A model generated the notes under the pieces. It did no database searches. It was not told the origin of the DNA and worked only from the letters and a program-made list of their open reading frames with translations. From NCBI GenBank assembly GCA_910592005.1, contig CAJVPP010003461.1, forward strand, positions 1 through 11,584: a stretch of DNA of 11,584 bases, in the 5' to 3' direction. The stretch's first letter is position 1. Each line of letters opens with the position of its first letter. Origin of the DNA: Funneliformis mosseae (taxonomy: Eukaryota; Glomeromycota; Glomeromycetes; Glomerales; Glomeraceae). Shown here in pieces: positions 9,009-11,584 of this stretch. A program made the translations under genes and the position numbers.

Positions 9009-9350
9009 GATTGGTTAAACTGTCAGGTCAGTTTACCTGACCTGACCCGACCTGATTCAAAAAAGGAAAATTTCTTATTTATTCATTAAAAAAAAAAAAT
9101 ATTTAATATAAATAATAATATAATAAACAATAATTAATTTATTTAATCAACTTTGTTATTTATAATTTAACGATAATAAATTATTCAAGAAAAATGATTG
9201 GTTGACCTAAATTTTTATCAGGTTAGTTTGGTTCAGTTTGACCTGTTGACCCGACCTGACATCAAACTGAAAATCTATTGACCTGACCTGAATTTTCAGG
9301 TCAGTTCAGGTCAGGTAAACAGGTCGACCTGACCTGATTCGGAGCTCTAC
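9009..9350. repeat. TCAGG/CCTGA-rich palindromic segment, possible small non-autonomous transposon
   Basis: CCTGA-type pentamers and their complement TCAGG alternate on the same strand. Perfect palindromes are: GTCAGGTCA (9022-9030) with TGACCTGAC (9038-9046); CTGACCTGAA (9283-9292) with TTCAGGTCAG (9295-9304); and CAGGTCGACCTG (9320-9331). A second block starting GATTGGTT at about 9195 echoes the first at 9009. ATATAATTT occurs at 9000-9008 and again at 9351-9359, directly outside the segment, as a target duplication would. The right end GGAGCTCTA recalls ends of some hAT elements, but no matching left terminal repeat is present. The central part (about 9061-9190) is plain AT-rich DNA. Confidence 0.5.
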
Positions 9351-9743
9351 ATATAATTTTGATTAGAGAACCAGATAGATTTGAAGCATAGTTGATTAGC
9401 AACCAAGTTATTAATTTAGTAAGTAATTATAATTTTTTAATCCTTTAAGTAAAATAATTGAACGAAGTTTATTATCAAATCTCCAATTTGTGAAAAATCA
9501 ATGCTGAGATGCAAAGAACAAGTGGTATTTAATTTTCTAAATTATAGAAATATACTTTTGAATATATAGATCAGTTACTATTAAGATAAATTATAAATCA
9601 CATGATTTATAATATAATTTTATATTTATATAGCTTTGGGATTATATATTTCCTTTCATATATACTTTTAGCATAGTTCTTAATAGAATTAATAGTTTTT
9701 ATATTTAAAAAATTAATAAATTATATATTTATTCACTAGTCAA
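9351..9743. other. AT-rich spacer without recognised features
   Basis: No reading frame of note, no tandem structure and no RNA gene are visible. There are only short AT-rich stretches such as repeated TTTATAT motifs near 9610-9735. Confidence 0.6.
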
Positions 9744-10182
9744 AATAGTTCAAATCGGCTAAAAACGGATGGCTGATTTTAGGCTGATTTTGATACTATT
9801 TACGTCCGATTTGCCATATTTTCCAATCAGCACAAATAGGTGCCGATAGACACTGATTGATCCCAATCAGATATGGCCATTCAGAACTTAAATTCAATCA
9901 TAAATCAGCCTAAAACTGGCCTCAATTCGGCAATAATTCAGACGCTAATAGACACTGATCGATCCCAATCGGACATGGTCATTTAGAACTTAAATAACCA
10001 TAAATCAGCCTAAAATTGACCTCAATTCAGCAACAATTTAGACGCTGATAGACTCTAATCGGACAAGCAAATCAACTATAAATCAGCTAAAATTAGCCTC
10101 AATTCAGAATCAATTTAGCAACAATTTAGACATCGATCGATGCTAATCGATTCCAATCAGACAAGCAATTCAGCATCAATAA
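9744..10182. repeat. ~100-bp tandem repeats with inverted core at left edge
   Basis: Units begin at about 9842, 9944, 10044 and 10132 (spacing 102, 100, 88). Each opens with a form of GCTGATAGACACTGAT, then CCAATCGGAC, then AAATCAGCCTAAAA, CCTCAATTCAGCAA and TTTAGAC. The last unit is partial. Left of them, 9751-9795 carries the core in the opposite direction (GGCTGATTTTAGGCTGATTT). An imperfect 15-bp inverted pair with a CAAATCGG core lies at 9744-9758 and 9806-9820. The mix of direct and inverted copies is typical of subterminal regions of DNA transposons but could be a local minisatellite. Confidence 0.75.
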
Positions 10183-10324
10183 TTGATACATTTTATTTAT
10201 TAAATTTATTAAATATTAAATTTTATTAATAATAAAAACCTAATATAAATTTGCAAAAATATAACAAAATATCACTAAAATCTACTGATTAATTTCCTAT
10301 TAAAAATAGAATAATAAAATAATA

Positions 10325-10596
10325 AAATCTAATCCATTTCCTCCCAAAATTCTCTTAAATTATCCTAAATATAGATAAATAAATAATATATGATAAAAAT
10401 ATGATCCATTCCTTCAGAAATTGACCAAAAAATGTAAAAATAATAAATATAAAATGTAGAAAATAGAAAAATCAACCTAAAATCACCCTAAAAAATATAG
10501 ATAATTATTAAAATCGACCCATTCCCACCCAAATCGCCTGAAAAAATGTAAAAATAATTATTAAAATTGACCCGTTCCCATCCAAATCGCCCGAAA
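10325..10596. repeat. Loose repeats of an AATYGAYCCATTCCC motif
   Basis: A C-rich motif in otherwise A-rich DNA recurs at about 10325 (ATCTAATCCATTTCCTCCC), 10400 (ATGATCCATTCC), 10511 (AAAATCGACCCATTCCCACC) and 10563 (AAATTGACCCGTTCCCATCC). The last two copies continue with CAAATCGCC and are about 52 bp apart, linked by AAAATGTAAAAATAATTA. Earlier copies are more diverged and irregularly spaced. The block ends where the minus-strand pseudogene ends. Confidence 0.6.
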
Positions 10597-10901
10597 ATTC
10601 ATCATTCACCATCATTCATTATGGGATAGTTATCTTCTTCAGCAGCGAATAAAACCCTCCTTCTAACTTTGGTATATTCCTCAATTTCTGTTACATATTC
10701 TTCTGCAGTTATAACTCCTGCTTCAATCTCAGTATCATAGACCGCATCAGGTTGTGCTTTATATGACCACTTTGGAGCATTATAGGAATGTGACTGGTCA
10801 TAATGCTACACATCATCATTGTATTTTCTCTTTCGTTAAATTTGAGATGATAATGTTGCAGTAGCATAAGGATCAAGTATCTTTCTCAGTAAATTTTTTA
10901 G

Positions 10902-10978
10902 CTAAAAGAAGAAAATAATTAGTGAAATATACTAAATAAATTCGAAATATGCTAAATTAGATAAAGAAAATAATAAAC
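10902..10978 (-). other. Intron between exons B and C
   Basis: This 77-nt intron starts GTTTAT after GCCGAG and ends with a pyrimidine-rich TTTTCTTCTTTTAG. It contains CTAAT near the 3' end as a possible branch site. It separates two phase-0 exons. Confidence 0.65.
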
Positions 10979-11168
10979 CTCGGCCGATTGCTAAGAATAG
11001 TCATATACAGCGATAACGGATCTTTGACGATTTTCTTCATCAGTTTCGCTAATTTCTAGTGAATGATATAAGCGATCGCTGAGAATTCGGAGTAAAGATT
11101 GCCTTTCATATTTCGCAATTCGTTGGTCATTTTCTTTAAACAAATACTTGTCACCTTTACTCGCCGAG

Positions 11169-11248
11169 CTGTTTTCTAATAAATAATAAATGATATTAAA
11201 TTATTGATTTAAATAGACCCAAATTCGAAATATATGCTATTTGCTTAC
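11169..11248 (-). other. Intron between exons A and B
   Basis: This 80-nt intron starts GTAAGC after TACATGAA and ends GAAAACAG. Choosing this AG rather than TTTATTAG seven bases earlier keeps the exon B frame open to the TAG at 10993; the earlier AG would run into an immediate TAA. Confidence 0.6.
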
Positions 11249-11521
11249 TTCATGTATTCAATTATTATTATGAATTCATCGCAGCTCTGAAGGGCCCTTT
11301 CTACTTTTCTTAATTCTTCAAGCTGTCTGACGTAACTTATGAAGGGTTTTCAACCAGTTCGTAAGTTGATCAACAGAAGGCCAAAAATTTAGAGCCAAGG
11401 ACTTTTGTAATTCAGGAATCAGACTATGACGTAATGTGGCATTTTTCTTACTATTGAAAGGTTCGTTATAGTCCAAATCATCCTTTGAGCTGACAATTTT
11501 CAAAACCGCCTTCATTTCAGC

Positions 11522-11584
11522 CTAAATACGAAAAGCAGGAAAAAAATCAGCTAAAATTTAAATTATTTAGACATAAATTTAAAC
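11522..11584 (-). other. Probable intron upstream of exon A (reaches window edge)
   Basis: Read on the minus strand, the stretch has GCTGAT as a possible branch site, the T-rich run TTTTTTTCCTGCTTTT and ends CGTATTTAG just before exon A. The first two minus-strand bases at the window edge are GT, so the donor could be right there, but the upstream exon is not visible. Confidence 0.45.

Larger units (their letters stand above)
10602..11521 (-). pseudogene. 3' end of a spliced gene of unknown function, broken
   Basis: I do not recognise the product. Three exons are supported by consistent phase: exon A 11521-11249, exon B 11168-10979 and exon C 10901-10602 (TGA at 10604-10602). Exon A reads AEMKAVLKIVSSKDDLDYN, continues to LTNWLKTLHKLRQ, and needs one frame change at about 11356-11320 to give VRQLEELRKVERALQSCDEF, a likely coiled coil. 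Its last two bases join the first base of exon B, which continues SASKGDKYLFKEND and later ERQSLLRILSDRLYHSLEIS. Exon B ends in phase 0 and exon C begins LKNLLRKILDPYATATLSS. The C-terminus is acidic (TAEEYVTEIEEYTKV, EEDN, NDGE). Stops interrupt at 10993 (TAG), 10838 (TAA) and 10808 (TAG). Clean splice sites and a long open acidic end argue for a real former gene. The 5' part lies outside the window. Confidence 0.7.

Noticed and set aside
11318..11515. Complete 65-codon stand-alone small protein on the minus strand
   Set aside because: The ATG lies six bases after a good intron acceptor and the frame continues, after one indel, into two spliced exons; it is better read as part of the larger pseudogene.

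Overview
The window is strongly AT-rich, with long A and T runs, short GT-AG introns of about 80 nt and retrotransposon debris. This points to a fungal nuclear genome. The RT wording around motifs A and B (DMSKAYD, GIDQG, CIYYDPLLC) matches what I remember of LINE families abundant in Glomeromycotina such as Rhizophagus; that taxonomic call is from memory, not a search. No intact gene, rRNA, tRNA or CRISPR array is visible, so this is transposon- and repeat-dominated accessory DNA.

Layout: (1) 1-1093 holds a tandem array of about 173-bp units that alternate between two subtypes (a roughly 346-bp higher-order repeat). It is followed by a short A-tailed motif resembling the 3' end of the LINE downstream. 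(2) 1106-8958 is a near full-length, heavily decayed LINE on the + strand. It has a 5' UTR with an inverted repeat; an ORF1 with a basic N-terminus, two RRM-like segments, a damaged CCHC knuckle and a coiled-coil candidate; and an ORF2 with APE-type endonuclease, reverse transcriptase, RNase H and a C-terminal zinc finger. A 3' UTR with AATAAA and an 18-A tail closes it. A perfect 12-bp direct repeat at 1094-1105 and 8959-8970 may be its target-site duplication. (3) 9009-9350 is a strand-switching TCAGG/CCTGA-rich segment with several perfect palindromes. (4) 9351-9743 is featureless AT-rich DNA. (5) 9744-10182 is a second tandem array (about 100-bp units) with inverted copies of its core motif at the left edge. 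(6) 10325-10596 is a looser array of a proline-codon-like C-rich motif in AT-rich DNA. (7) 10602-11521 on the - strand is the 3' end of a spliced protein-coding gene of unknown function, now a pseudogene with one frameshift and three internal stops.

In a working LINE copy, ORF1 would bind the RNA, the endonuclease would nick the target, and the RT would copy the RNA from the nick. Here the endonuclease and RT catalytic residues are still readable, but about thirty in-frame stops, about ten frame changes and a D-to-N change in RNase H show the copy is dead. The minus-strand pseudogene runs towards the repeat block at 9744-10596; the two may belong to one degraded multicopy unit, but the window does not prove it.
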